Assembly (NCBI RefSeq): GCF_954871325.1
Contig: NC_088775.1
Location: forward strand, 78,717,561-78,781,560
Origin: Gordionus sp. m RMFG-2023
Lineage: Eukaryota; Nematomorpha; Gordioida; Chordodea; Parachordodidae
DNA: 64,000 bases
Reading direction: 5' to 3'
How positions within the stretch are numbered: the first letter of the stretch is position 1; every line of letters starts with the position of its first letter. Positions 34,612 through 46,500 of this stretch are shown here, in pieces. The notes under the pieces were generated by a model that was not told the DNA's origin, did no database searches, and saw nothing but the letters and a program-made list of their open reading frames with translations. Made by a program: the position numbers and the translations under genes.

Positions 34612-34853
34612 AAACTTAGACCATTTTTAGACAATATTTTCAAAGCGGTTTTTGAGGAGTTTGATTTTTATTAACGATTAAATGACGTCATGGAAATTCC
34701 CAATTAACATGTATTTTTTAATATTATATTATACAAAATAATTAATCCAACAAATTATTATAATTTGTTTGGAAATAAAAACATTGCTGGACTGGAAACA
34801 TGCCCCAAAAACCGCTTTAAAAAAACGTTCTATTTGGAAATGGCCTTAGACTA
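34612..34853. repeat. MITE with CAAAGCGGTTTTT subterminal motif (copy 1)
   Basis: Left arm ..TTTTCAAAGCGGTTTTTG and inverted right arm AAAAACCGCTTTAAAAAAACG, with CTTAGAC repeated at both flanks (7 bp). A second, more diverged copy spans about 51918-52288. Confidence 0.6.
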
Positions 34854-37800
34854 GAAAAAGTAGTTTTTCGTTTTATTTTAATGATAGAATCTTATATAAA
34901 TTTGTTATTGGAATTTACATTAAAAAAGATACTAGTTATATATTTATGAGTATTGTTTTATCTTAGTTTTACAAATATAAGATCAAATATAATTGGTTTT
35001 TTTAAATATTATTACTAAGCTCCCGATAGGCCACTAAATAATTTCCACTTTTTAAACTGCTAAATTAATTTTAAATGATACTCAAATGGTATCTTTAGTC
35101 AGATGTTAAGTGATTTTATAAGCTACGAATTTTGATTATTAGGTTTAGTAAAAGAAATTTTTTTTAAAATTCAGATTTATTTTATTTCATATAGTTTTAA
35201 AAAATTGATTTAAATTCACACCCTATTCGATGTATCTCTGATCATTGGTTCTTTTTTAAAAAAAAAATCATCTCTGATTTGTTTTATTTTGGACACTACT
35301 TTGAAATGTTATTTTGTCTTGAATTTTAAAAATTTGTTGAGCTTAAACGTATTTTTTTTCAAATAGCTGATTAAAAATTTGATTGAGTTGTTCGGACCTG
35401 TTTTTTTTAAAAATCATACAGACTTAGTTGAAGGATCGGCTGAACCACTAAGACCGGTCCTAGCAGGGTACTTTAATTTATACTATTGATATTTTACAGA
35501 GTTTTGCCTTATAATAATCGGTATTAGCATATGGCGGAGGCGATTATTCTTATATCGATACGGCAATTTTTTTTTTAAAAAAAAATTCAATTTATTAGGC
35601 CCGGGGCTTGGAGTTATGATTTTTTTAAAAAAAGTATCGATGGTATCGGGTTGATACTTTCCCTCGGTATCGGGGCATCTCTGGTATTTTATAAATAGTA
35701 TGTATATATTGCAGTCAAATCACGTGATCAGTCAATATGCCGATTGCCTTCTTCAAGTCGCGTAATATCACAAAAATTGTAAATACATTTTCGGAAGAAT
35801 TAATTTTTAAAGAACTAAAATAAATGATTTAAAATTATTATATAGCACAATCATTATTTTACATGTTAATGATCCGATTTTGCCAAAAATATATTCCCTT
35901 AGGTGTATATTACTCATCCTAATCATTTCTGAGAATTTAATCTTAAAATTGCTCTCTCTCTCTCTTAAGAAATAAGAAAGAAAGAAAGGAATTTTCAATT
36001 TATATATTGGTAATACGCTATGGACTAAGATTTAAATCAGCCAAGTCAATACTGCGAATTGACTATAACATGATATATTTTCATCGCATGGATCGCATAT
36101 TTAAAATTTCAAAGATATATAAAAACCTTTCCCGGCCAATATTTTTTAAGCCTTTCATATGTATCTGGTCCTTTGAGAAAAACTTTATAATCGGAATTCG
36201 TAAATATTTTAATAGATTTTTGTTTTAAAAAAGTATTACAAAATAAATAACTACGTCAAACTTTATCGATTACGATAATAAGTGATGTAAATAAAATAAA
36301 ATATTAGTTATCGATTATTCTAAAAGAGAATATTTATAGTCGGTTTCCCTTTTCTTTAATTTTGATTTGTATCAAGCTGAAAAAATATTTTTATTATCAA
36401 GCTCTTCATGAACAGGTTCGGCCCGTCCGAAATGGTTAATTAAGGTCAAGTAAACCCGGTTCGGACCGCTCCTAGATCTAATTTTTTTTAATACGACCGA
36501 TTGGGCCGACTAAGTAACTAGATTTATTTAGTTTTCTATACTTAAATCTGAATGTAGTTGACTCTTTTTTTTTATTGAATCTGACTGACTAGGACCTGCT
36601 TTAACCTAATGATTTGATTTCAAATTTGCGCCGAGTTTTATTATTTCTCGTATTAATAAAGAGTCGTTGACCGACAGATTCGAGTTTGGCAGACATATCT
36701 TGGATATTATTTTTTTTAAGAAATTGGAATTGTACTAACTCGGACCTAATTTTTTAAATGCCGGAGTCGGGCTGGACCCAAAAAGCAAGTCTAGCAAAAT
36801 GGTCGACTTTACACACCCTCTCCACCATTTTTCAATTTCCCCTTGAACCTTATTTGATATTTTTACCCCACTCCCTTTACCAAAGAATATTACAAAATTT
36901 TTGGACCAAAAAAACTCTAAAGGAAATGTGAAAGCTTTTTTTTCAAGGTATGGTATTCTTAGGATACGTCCCGTCCTGCAAATGAACGACAGGACGCATT
37001 TTGACACTATCTTCTCCTACTGTTTTTGTAAACTCTCTCTGGCTCTAGCACAAATTTTTATACACGTCACATACTTATCTGAGCACCCTGCGATAGTCGT
37101 TACATTTCCATTTTATTTTCTGTGATCCACGAAAATGAAAATTAATTACGAAAAAAAATATCCAAAAGCTTTTATGCGATATCAACACAAGGAAAAGTTA
37201 TATTTTCAGTTATTCTCTTTATGTGGTGAAAGAACTAAGAATCTTTAGACTTATCTATTTAGTGTGGGATTTCTTAGTTAATATAAAATAATTTAGCAAA
37301 GTTTCTATAAATTAGACATATCTGAGGCATGTTATCGAAAATATGATATATGAAATTACAATCATTTACATAATTTTCTCAGAAAACATCAGCTGGTTTT
37401 CACATAAATATAAACCGCCAGCAAGTCTTTATGTTGAAATCACTCTTGTTCACCTTAAAATATATCTTTAAAAAAAATAAAGGACTCATATTTATGTTCG
37501 TAATTTGCACCCTACCCAAGTTCAGCCAATAATTTTAGCATTTATTAACTGAATTTTGACGCACAAATGGTGGATGGGAGACCGCGATTGTACCCTACCT
37601 GTTTTTGCTACTTTCGGTTGACAGTTTGTATTTTTTATATCCAATAAAAACACCCTTTTAGTTTTAATTGGTTTTGATTGATTATTTAATATGAAATTGA
37701 AATGATTTAATACTAAATGTAAAATTCAATTTTTTTTACTAATTAATTAATAATATCGAAAATTATTACTTCTTTTGAGTAGTGCTCTTAATTTGGCGTT

Positions 37801-38199
37801 TTTTTTCTTTCACAAAACGCAATTATCAACGCGACTATAATAAATGCTAAATTTCGATTTTCTTCGAATCCTATTGGCCTTTTTGTTGGCTTCTGGAACT
37901 TATTTTTCATCTTATACAATTTGAATTACCTAATCATAATAAGGATTATTTCAATTTAATTTGTTAAGTTTTTTATATTTATAAAAATAGTATACACACA
38001 AAACCAAACACCAATTATTGATTTTCCTTAAAAAATATATAATAATTTAAATATTTTTTATCAATATATTTTAAATTATAGTGAAGTGAGATAAAAATTA
38101 TTTTTTTATAATTGGAAATGAAATTCCATTTGGTATGAAAAAACATTTGAAATTGCCATGGCCAAATAATAACCCAACGTCTATTTTACCAAATTTTAT

Positions 38200-40000
38200 A
38201 AACATGAACGTTACTAAAAAACCCTTTCCGCGATACTTTAAATGAAAGCATTTACTCGTTACTTTAAAGTAACGCGTTACCCTTTCAATACTTCCACAGA
38301 GATTTGCGAATCTCCTTTTTAAAAGGCGCGCGCTTCTGCTTCAAGCACCGGCGCTTGATTATAATTTTTATGAGATAAGATACACAAAATAAAATATTTG
38401 TTTTATCCATTACATGTTTTAAATCATAGAAAATGATGCATCCAAAAAATTTATAATCATTTATTTGCTTCTAACAAGCAGTAAATTTTTTAAATTTGAT
38501 TCTAGCATTTCGCTTAAAATCTGTTTAGTAGCAATATTGAACAAATCATCAATAGGGAGCACTTACAGGGAAAGGGGATGTATTTTATAAAAATGTATTT
38601 TTAAAAAAATCATTAGAATTAACAAATATATTTATTGTTATTGTTTGTTAAAAATATATTTGTCTAGTATAATATCCTGATAATAAATTCTATTGAATCC
38701 AAAAAAATATTCTAAATCATTGGGTGTATTTCAAGACATTTTTTGGTTAGGAATTTGTTTTCTTATAAAATTAATTAATTAATTTTTTAATTCTCTATTT
38801 TTATCCCAGCTTATTTATTACCAATTTTCAATTTGAATGTAGAATGGATAATAGCAGCAATGATACTATCATTATTAACTACTGAAAATCTAAAGTTATT
38901 TAAAAATATATAATTTATTATTAGAAAATTTTTGTGAAGTCTAGAAATAGTTGGAGTTAAAAACCCCTCATCTTTAAGGTTTTTGCCAAAGGCTCTATTG
39001 CTTGAAATTTATTCATTTCTAAAGCTAACGATTATAATAAAATTTGGCTATATTCTCTAATGTTCCTGAAAGTTAAAGCATCTAAGTCCTATATTATCAC
39101 ATTTATCAAGATCTTTTAGTTTTTAATATTTTATTTAAGGATACCGTGAATTCATAATATAAATTTCATCTTGTGATATTTGGACATATCAAATATCTCC
39201 ACAATTTTTTAATTATATTGTCAGTAATTTTGTTTAGTCCATAAAGACTGACACTTTGAAATAAGCTTTGGATATTATTTTAATCCTTATATTTTCTAAG
39301 CTTCCTCATCAACTGTGGCCACTAAATTCATATGGCAGGCACAGAGTAAATGTTGTGATGGAAAGTCATAACTTTCTGCTCTGTTAATTTGTAATCGATA
39401 TCCAAAATTGAAAATCTTTATCCATTTTCAGAACTTTATTTTCAAGCTTTATACCTATTTTATAAATGAAAAATACTTCTTGTAGAATAGAAATTTTATT
39501 TTATCCATTTAAATAGCTTCCGTGTTTATTTATAAAACGATACAACAACCAATCATTCATGGTTTTTTGTTTTATAATTTGATTTAAAATATGGCGAGAA
39601 CGAAAAAATATAAAAACTCGGATCAACATATTATATAATTAAATATATTTTCATAAATTCAAATAAAGATTAATTTTTTTAATTGTATCCAGCAAATATA
39701 TTTAATTTAGATTATTTTCTAAACAATTTATACAATAAAACTTAAAGCAGCGGAGGAATGGCACACATTTGCTCCATCCCAAAAAAGGAGCTAACTCTAG
39801 CTCCTTAAAAAAATGGCACTAGAGTTTGGAAGTGGAACTCTAGGATCCGCTAGTGACCCGGTAGCAAAAGTGCTGAGAATTTATTAATATGTTAAAATAT
39901 TATTGGAGTCTTAAACCGGAAGTAGAACATGATTCCTCCTCAAATCTAAAAAACGAGAACCTAGAGCCTTTTTTTAAGTTATTAGAGCCAGAAATCTACT
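38200..40000 (-). mobile_element. Old hAT relic with minus-strand transposase traces
   Basis: Left part carries AAAGTAACGCGTTACC and GGCGCGCGC-type subterminal motifs (38220-38350); the right part carries GGAGCTAAC / AGCTCC motifs (39770-39860). Minus-strand traces between 38470 and 39520 include a hAT dimerisation-domain echo (LKNLLLV near 38480) and a CACH.NLVATVD echo near 39330, both matching the better-preserved transposase at 47607-50190. Many stops and frame changes; no target duplication found. Confidence 0.7.
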
Positions 40001-40003
40001 TAG

Positions 40004-40144
40004 TCCGCGTTTCAAACTCTGCATTTAAAACATCTACTTGATTCAGAATTAAGTTTATTAATTCTGAATCAAGTAGATGTTTTAATCCGCGTTTCAAACT
40101 CTGCATTTAAAACATCTACTTGATTCAGAATTAAGTTTATTAAT
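40004..40144. repeat. Direct repeat with an inverted copy between (repeat-palindrome-repeat)
   Basis: A 59-bp unit starting TCCGCGTTTCAAACTCTGC occurs at 40004-40062 and again, apparently identical, at 40086-40144. Between them part of it is present in inverse orientation, so that 40027-40083 forms a hairpin with ~26-bp perfect arms (AAAACATCTACTTGATTCAG.. and its complement) and a 5-nt loop. Confidence 0.9.
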
Positions 40145-40434
40145 TGAGTCAACGCTTCATTACCTGTGTGATGAACTATAAATGTTTAAATACATATTTA
40201 ATAACACCATTTATAAATAATTTTGAATAATTTATAAATAATAAAACATTATTTTTATCACTCTTCCTCCCTCTCTCCCCACTATTAAGATCATTTAATC
40301 TTGAAAAATGTGGCTTTGCAAAATACAATTTCTGGATTAATTGGCCCTAATATCCAGGATCCGAAAAATAAGCCTCTTTAATTTGCCTCTACCGCGTGTT
40401 CTTCACAACCTTATATTGAGGATCTAAAGTAGCA
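40145..40434 (+). promoter_or_regulatory. SNAP-25 upstream region / 5' UTR
   Basis: Region directly 5' of the SNAP-25 start. It contains a pyrimidine-rich tract (CACTCTTCCTCCCTCTCTCC near 40260-40280) and becomes GC-richer from about 40340, consistent with a transcribed leader. TATA-like ATTTATAAATAA motifs occur near 40210-40245. The exact promoter cannot be fixed. Confidence 0.4.
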
Positions 40435-40506
40435 ATGACGAGTGACGACGCGATGCGAAAAGAGTTGCAGGACCTTCACTTGAAAATGAATCAAAAGACC
40501 GATGAG
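40435..40506 (+). CDS. SNAP25: SNAP-25 exon 1 (start)
   Basis: ATG then [18 protein letters not shown], 24 codons ending in phase 0 at GT. It aligns with the human AEDADMRNELEEMQ..LADE, including the same exon boundary before SLESTR. The ATG is the only one in frame before the conserved MRKEL, and the site context GCA ATG is acceptable. Confidence 0.9.
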
Positions 40507-43500
40507 GTTATATATATATATCAATAGAAATAAAGTATAATTTAAATGAAGTAAATTTTTACTTATTAGAATTAATTGTTAAACCTTAATTTTTGATGTC
40601 ATCATAAATATGCGTGCATATTAGATCTCAAAAAACTGAATAATTCTTCGTATAAGAATAATTCGAATAAACATGAAAGTCTCCTATTGAAAGTTAAAAT
40701 TTGAAACACGGACATTTTTTATAATATCGTTTTTTAAAAAAAATAAATTCTTTTCTAATAAATCGAATCGAATAATATATTCTTCATATTAGACAAATAC
40801 GAATAATATTCATCAACGAATCGAATATAATATTTGATTTTGCGAGGTTCTAGACCAGATTATATTTTAGTAAAGAAAGGTTTAAAAATTATGCTAATTT
40901 TATAAATCTTTTTATAATCCAAGAATTTTCTTATATATGATTACATTAGATAAAATGTGATATCTTTTTAATTTCGAATTTATAGCTTTAGAAATAGGAA
41001 TTAATGAATCAATTTTAAGTTTACAAGTTTCAACATTATATTATTGATTTATATTTGTGTATGGTGAGAGGGTTGCAAAATTTTTAAAATAATTTTATCA
41101 TTATGACACTGATATATTAATTCTAGAATTTTTTGAAAGATAAACTTATTATTTAAACAAAAATCCAAATTCGATGAATGAAAAAAACCACATTTCTATT
41201 CCCTCATTTTTTTTAAAAATATATTTTTTCGCTAATTTAAATTTAATACTTGTTGGTCACAATCACAATATAAATATAGAGTTATGAATAATTCTGCCAA
41301 AATTTATAGCTTTATCTGATAATAATTAAAAGATAGGATGAAATCTTGCAGACAGGCAGATGTGCCTTGCATGATCTAAATTCCAAACTCAAATTTTTAA
41401 CCTATTTTTTTTAATGTATCAGATCTTTAAATAAAATTAAAGAAAAATAAGTGTAACCATAGATTTTTCTGTCGCCCGGTTATCGTTCTTAGTAATTTTT
41501 GAAAAAGATAGAGCTATTATGCTTCTTTAAAATAATCGGTTGATTATTATTGTCGTCTATGTTTACTTTTTCCCCAAATTATTTTTTCCCCGATAAATCA
41601 GTTCTTTAATTACTATCTCCTAAAACACTAAAAATGTGACAAAAAAATGAACTAGAATTATTTTTATTCATATTATTATATTTTTCCATGCCTTAATTTG
41701 CAAAATAATATCGTATTATGGTGTTACATATCCGTGAAACCAATAAGAATTACAAATATCTAGTCACGTGATTTCAAAAATGCTGCCATTTCAAAAAAAT
41801 GGTAAATTTTTAGGAACACTCTCCTGAACGGTAAGCGGAAAATAATTCCCCGGAGAACAAATCCTTGGAAAATAATTACCCGGAAAAGTATTCCCCTGGA
41901 AAAAAATTCCCATAGAAAATAATTTCCCGGAAAATATTTCCCGGAAATAAATTCCCCATTTTTTAGATTTTAAATTAAATATAGGGGAAAATTAATCCCC
42001 GGAAAAAATTCCCCGAATATTTTTTTAAATTATCAAAAAATAATCCCGCCGCTAAAATAACGAAAATATTTCTAAAAAATTATATTAGTATTTTCTGAAC
42101 GCTGAGAGTATTTCTATTTTAATTCCAAAAGGGCAATATTTAAATGAGAATTGATAAATCGGTTGGTAGCTTTTATATTTTATAATTTAGTAGATAGCAT
42201 AAAAAGTATAGATTTGTGACGATAGATTTTTATAGAAATATATGAAAATTATGAAAGAGGTTTTACAATTTAAAATTGAAAAGAAAAATGTGAAAGCAAA
42301 TTTTTCCCTAGAAAGAGAAAGGTTATTTCTATAATCCACTTTTCATCCAGACTTGAATAGATATTATGAAAACAGGTAATTAAACCACATTATATTTACC
42401 ATGAAGAGGGGATGAAATAGCCGTCGACATGGGCAACGGCCAATGGAGTATTGGGACATACACTCCCAAAAAAAATCGTCGTTATTCAACGAAACAAAAT
42501 ATTTAAAAAAAATTTATGTATTGATTTTTTAGAGAGAAGGGACTTGCCTAATTTTCTCTCTTCGATTGGAGAACATATACGTTCTAGAATTGTTTCATTA
42601 ATATAATTTATTATTCCATAGATCATTTAATAAAATTATAATTATTTCTTTTCTGTAAATTTTAAAAAAAATTCATAAGCAAAATAATAATTGCTAGATT
42701 CGAAAAATATAATACTCACTGCTGATAAACCTCTGGATGTATTTTGATTAAAATGGTCAGCATTTTTCAATACTTTTGTCAGTATTTAATTAAAATTGGG
42801 CAGTAAAAAATATAATTTTGCAAGTATTATATTGATTTTATATTCAGTCAGTTAAATTCTTAAAGTAGGTAAATACTTCAGTAAAATAATTTTTATCAAA
42901 TAGAGGGGATCAGATTTAATTGAAAATTTCCTATTTCGCCACAGAATTTATAATTATATTATTTGTAACTTATCTTTATAAAAACAAAAAAGGACCCTAT
43001 TTAAGAGTTAGTAAATTGTGAAAAGCCCCTTATCTCCAACTGATATTTAAATTTTTAATATATTTCTAAAAAAATGATTAAAATTTGTGTATAATTTTTT
43101 GTTAAAAGTAAAAGATTTTCAATAAACATCTAAAAGTTGATGAAAATGTGTAAAGGTGAACTAGATTTATTTAACTTTCGTTTTATTATATAAAACCTCA
43201 AATCCTCGAAGGAATTTGACTTTAAAAAACATTTCTATTAAATTAAATAGTGCAGAGCAGATCCGGGTCAAAAAATGATATGAATTTATGCCGGGCCAAA
43301 ATAAAAAATCAGAGCTGGCCATTATCATTACTTAACTTATAATAATATTTAGCTTAATATTACAGAGACTAGGTAATTTTTGAATTTATAAATCCGGGCC
43401 AAAATAAATAATCTGAGCTGGCCATAATATTTTGCATAATATCAGAGAGACTAGGTATCCAATTCGTTTATTTTATAAATATTGCTTTGTTTAATTTTCA

Positions 43501-46500
43501 CTAAACCTGGGTTCGGGATAAGTCCATAACATTATACATTATATTTATTAGTATTAATTAATAATTTAAGTTTTTGTTAGGTTTAATATTAATCACACGT
43601 ACTATTTTATTTTGAAAATTTTTATTTGGAAAAATTTTACAAGAATTTTTGACGATTTTCTCAAAAAATATTTTAGGGATTTTTTTTCTGGGGATATTTT
43701 TTCTTATATTGTTAATTTTATAAAAATAATTTAATATTATATAGGAATTAAAAAATGGGGAATTTTTTTCCGAGGAAATTATTTCCGGGGAATTATTTTC
43801 CAGGGAATTTTTTTCCGGAGATTTTTTTTCCGGAGAATTATTTACCTGGGAATTATTTTCCGGGAAATTTTTATTCTAGGGAATTTTTTTCCGGGGAGTA
43901 ATCTTCCGGGGAATTTTTCCCGGGGATTTTTTTCCGGGGAATTATTTTCATAGATTCCTCCTGAACAATTGGGATAATTGTATATACTCTGCATTCACAG
44001 TTAGAGCGTATTCGCGACGAAGCATACAAAAATTAAAGTAAAATCAGCCGGCGATTTACACAGTTACTTCCGGAAACAGATTTATATTTTAAAACAAGAA
44101 TTCCATAAATTTTGCAGGGCCTATGATCTCGAGCTCTTGGGCTGAGTTGGAAATTAAAACCATATAATTTTCTATGTTAATGTAGGCAGGGTTGGGCACA
44201 TTACTTTACAAATATAATGGTTTACCGTTACTTAAAAAAAATATATCGGTTAAGTTACTCTCGTTACCTTAAAAAAAGTTAACGGTTCCGTTACCTTTAT
44301 GCGGAACATTTAACGATTACAAAAGCTTTTCATTACCTAAATATTTTTAGCATTAATTTTTTAACTATAAAATACACACTTGTTTATTTATATTTTTTTA
44401 TCGAATTTATATAACAATTAAATAAAGTTTAAAGCATTTGATAAAATAACCAATTTTCCAAATAGAAATATTAAATTTGCAAAAGAAAAAAGGAATTTGA
44501 CGGGAGCGGAGGATTATAAATATGTATTATAAGTTACAAGGAAAATATCTTTGATTATCGGATATTTATACAGCACTTATTAATTGCAAATGATGTCATG
44601 AAGATATAAAAATTACTTTAATCTCGACATCATTTAAACCAACTCAGAAAATGAATAAAAATTTCATTGATTATCGGATATTCATACGGTTTTCATGGTT
44701 CATGAAGATATAAAAAATTTCAATCTCTACATAACATTTGAATTATTTGTATAATTCTTTGTAAAAGTGTATGCGCTTGCATCTGGCAGATAGGCTTAGA
44801 GATAAGCACAGGTGATTTTATCTCTAATAAAATTGCTATTGCCATCAAAAGGTTCTGTATTTTTATTAGAGGATGATAATCCCCAGCGTAATTTATGGAA
44901 TGGGAAATTGTAGAAAGAAGTCGATGTTAAATATTTTTTCATAAATTTTTTCCTAGTCATTGGATATAAAAATAATGAAATGAATGAATAATAATATTAT
45001 AATAAAAAATTATAATAGAATAAATGCGAACCCATCTTTATTGAATCTAAAAATAATTCAGCAATAGCTTAGCTCTGGTGTTTGAAGTGACATTAATTAT
45101 GTTACAAATAATATTGGTACTAAATCACCATAATAGCAATTTTCATCTTTTTGAAACTTATATAATGCTTCGGCAATAGATGCTAAAATGTTAATGTATT
45201 ATTGCAAAAAATCAATTTCTTTTTCTTTAAAAACTGGAAAATTTAGTATGCTTTCAAGTTTAGATTTTTTAGCAAACGGCACGATGGCATCATACAAACT
45301 TTTCCAGGCGTTATTAAATGTCATCCTACATAGTCGTATGTAATGACTATTTGTAACTTTTTTCCCAACCCTGAATATTTATCATTATCAATCAACACAC
45401 AAATTTTTTAAATAATCTGAAATGGCCAAGCCAAAAGTTATATTTATTGCTGAAAATTCAACATTGCACCTATCCATACTATGAATGTATTTATGATAAT
45501 TTTTACCCATATGCTGTCTAAGTTTTTTTAAAACATTTTATTTTATGCATTTTGGTATCTATTGGAGAAATATATCCAATTTTTCTATAGTTATCTCCGG
45601 TTGTAAATATAATTAACTGATTTTTACAACTAAATTTCATGTCTCTTTCATCATTGTGTCATGGTAGATATTTAAAATTGAATCAGGTACATTTTATCAA
45701 AAAATTTTTTATTTGAATGTCCAGCCCATTTTTGCTCCTCCGTATACTTGAAAACTACATTCTATAGAAACACCAAAAATATATAATTTTATTTTTAATA
45801 TAAAATTTTCCTCAGGATATTTGATCATTTACTTTCAGCCAGCCGTTTTAACAATTGAAATTTTCTAATATTTATTTCTCTGTATATCTTAATAGACTGA
45901 GCTCAAATTGTAAATTTCTTACATTTTTTAAAATTATAATATTTAATATAATACCACAATAATTATATAGTCATTACAAAAGCATTGGTGACGCTTTAAA
46001 AGTAACCTATTTTTAAGGAATCTAGGAAAATGATTCCCCGGAAAAAAATTCCCTATTTTTAAGAATTAAAAATTACAAAATTAATAAAATAGGAGAAAAA
46101 AATTCCCTATAAATATATCCACGAAATAAAAATCCTCAAATAAAATATTTAAAAATTTTGAGAAAATCAATTCCGGGGAGTTATCTTGAAGAATCATTAT
46201 TGGGGTTTTTTTCCGGGGAATAATTTTCTTTACCTTGCACGAATATAAAATCCATGACATACGCTTAAATCAATTCAATACCCCATAGTCCCTTACAATA
46301 TCACGAAATATTATATTATGTATAAATTAAGTTTTGTATTTTCATCCAATCTTGTTCCGCTATTTTTAGCTCATCACATCATTTGTTATCTTATCACTTG
46401 GATTATTCAAATGTTCCTGGTGCTATCTAATTTGCCCATATCACACATCGCCTTCCTTGTTCATCGTATTATCTTAAAGTTTACTGGAATATCTGATTGA

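Larger units (their letters stand above)
28375..38199. other. Gene-poor region between Nup153 and SNAP-25
   Basis: No confident gene. Contents seen: a MITE pair-mate (28896-29084), a ~31-bp tandem repeat (29743-29815), a GC-richer hairpin MITE (31009-31119), a short GC-richer islet of possible coding origin (32110-32285), a MITE (34612-34853), TATCGG-rich scraps near 35500-35690, a CT/GAAA microsatellite near 35950-35990, and CGG/CCG-rich relic DNA at 36400-36800. The open frames near 35.8, 36.0 and 36.7-37.1 kb have no recognisable content. Confidence 0.5.

Noticed and set aside
36735-37125. Overlapping ORFs on both strands
   Set aside because: Neither has recognisable motifs, and the region contains relic CGG/CCG repeats and a short hairpin (GTCCTG..CAGGAC); no splice or transcription support visible.
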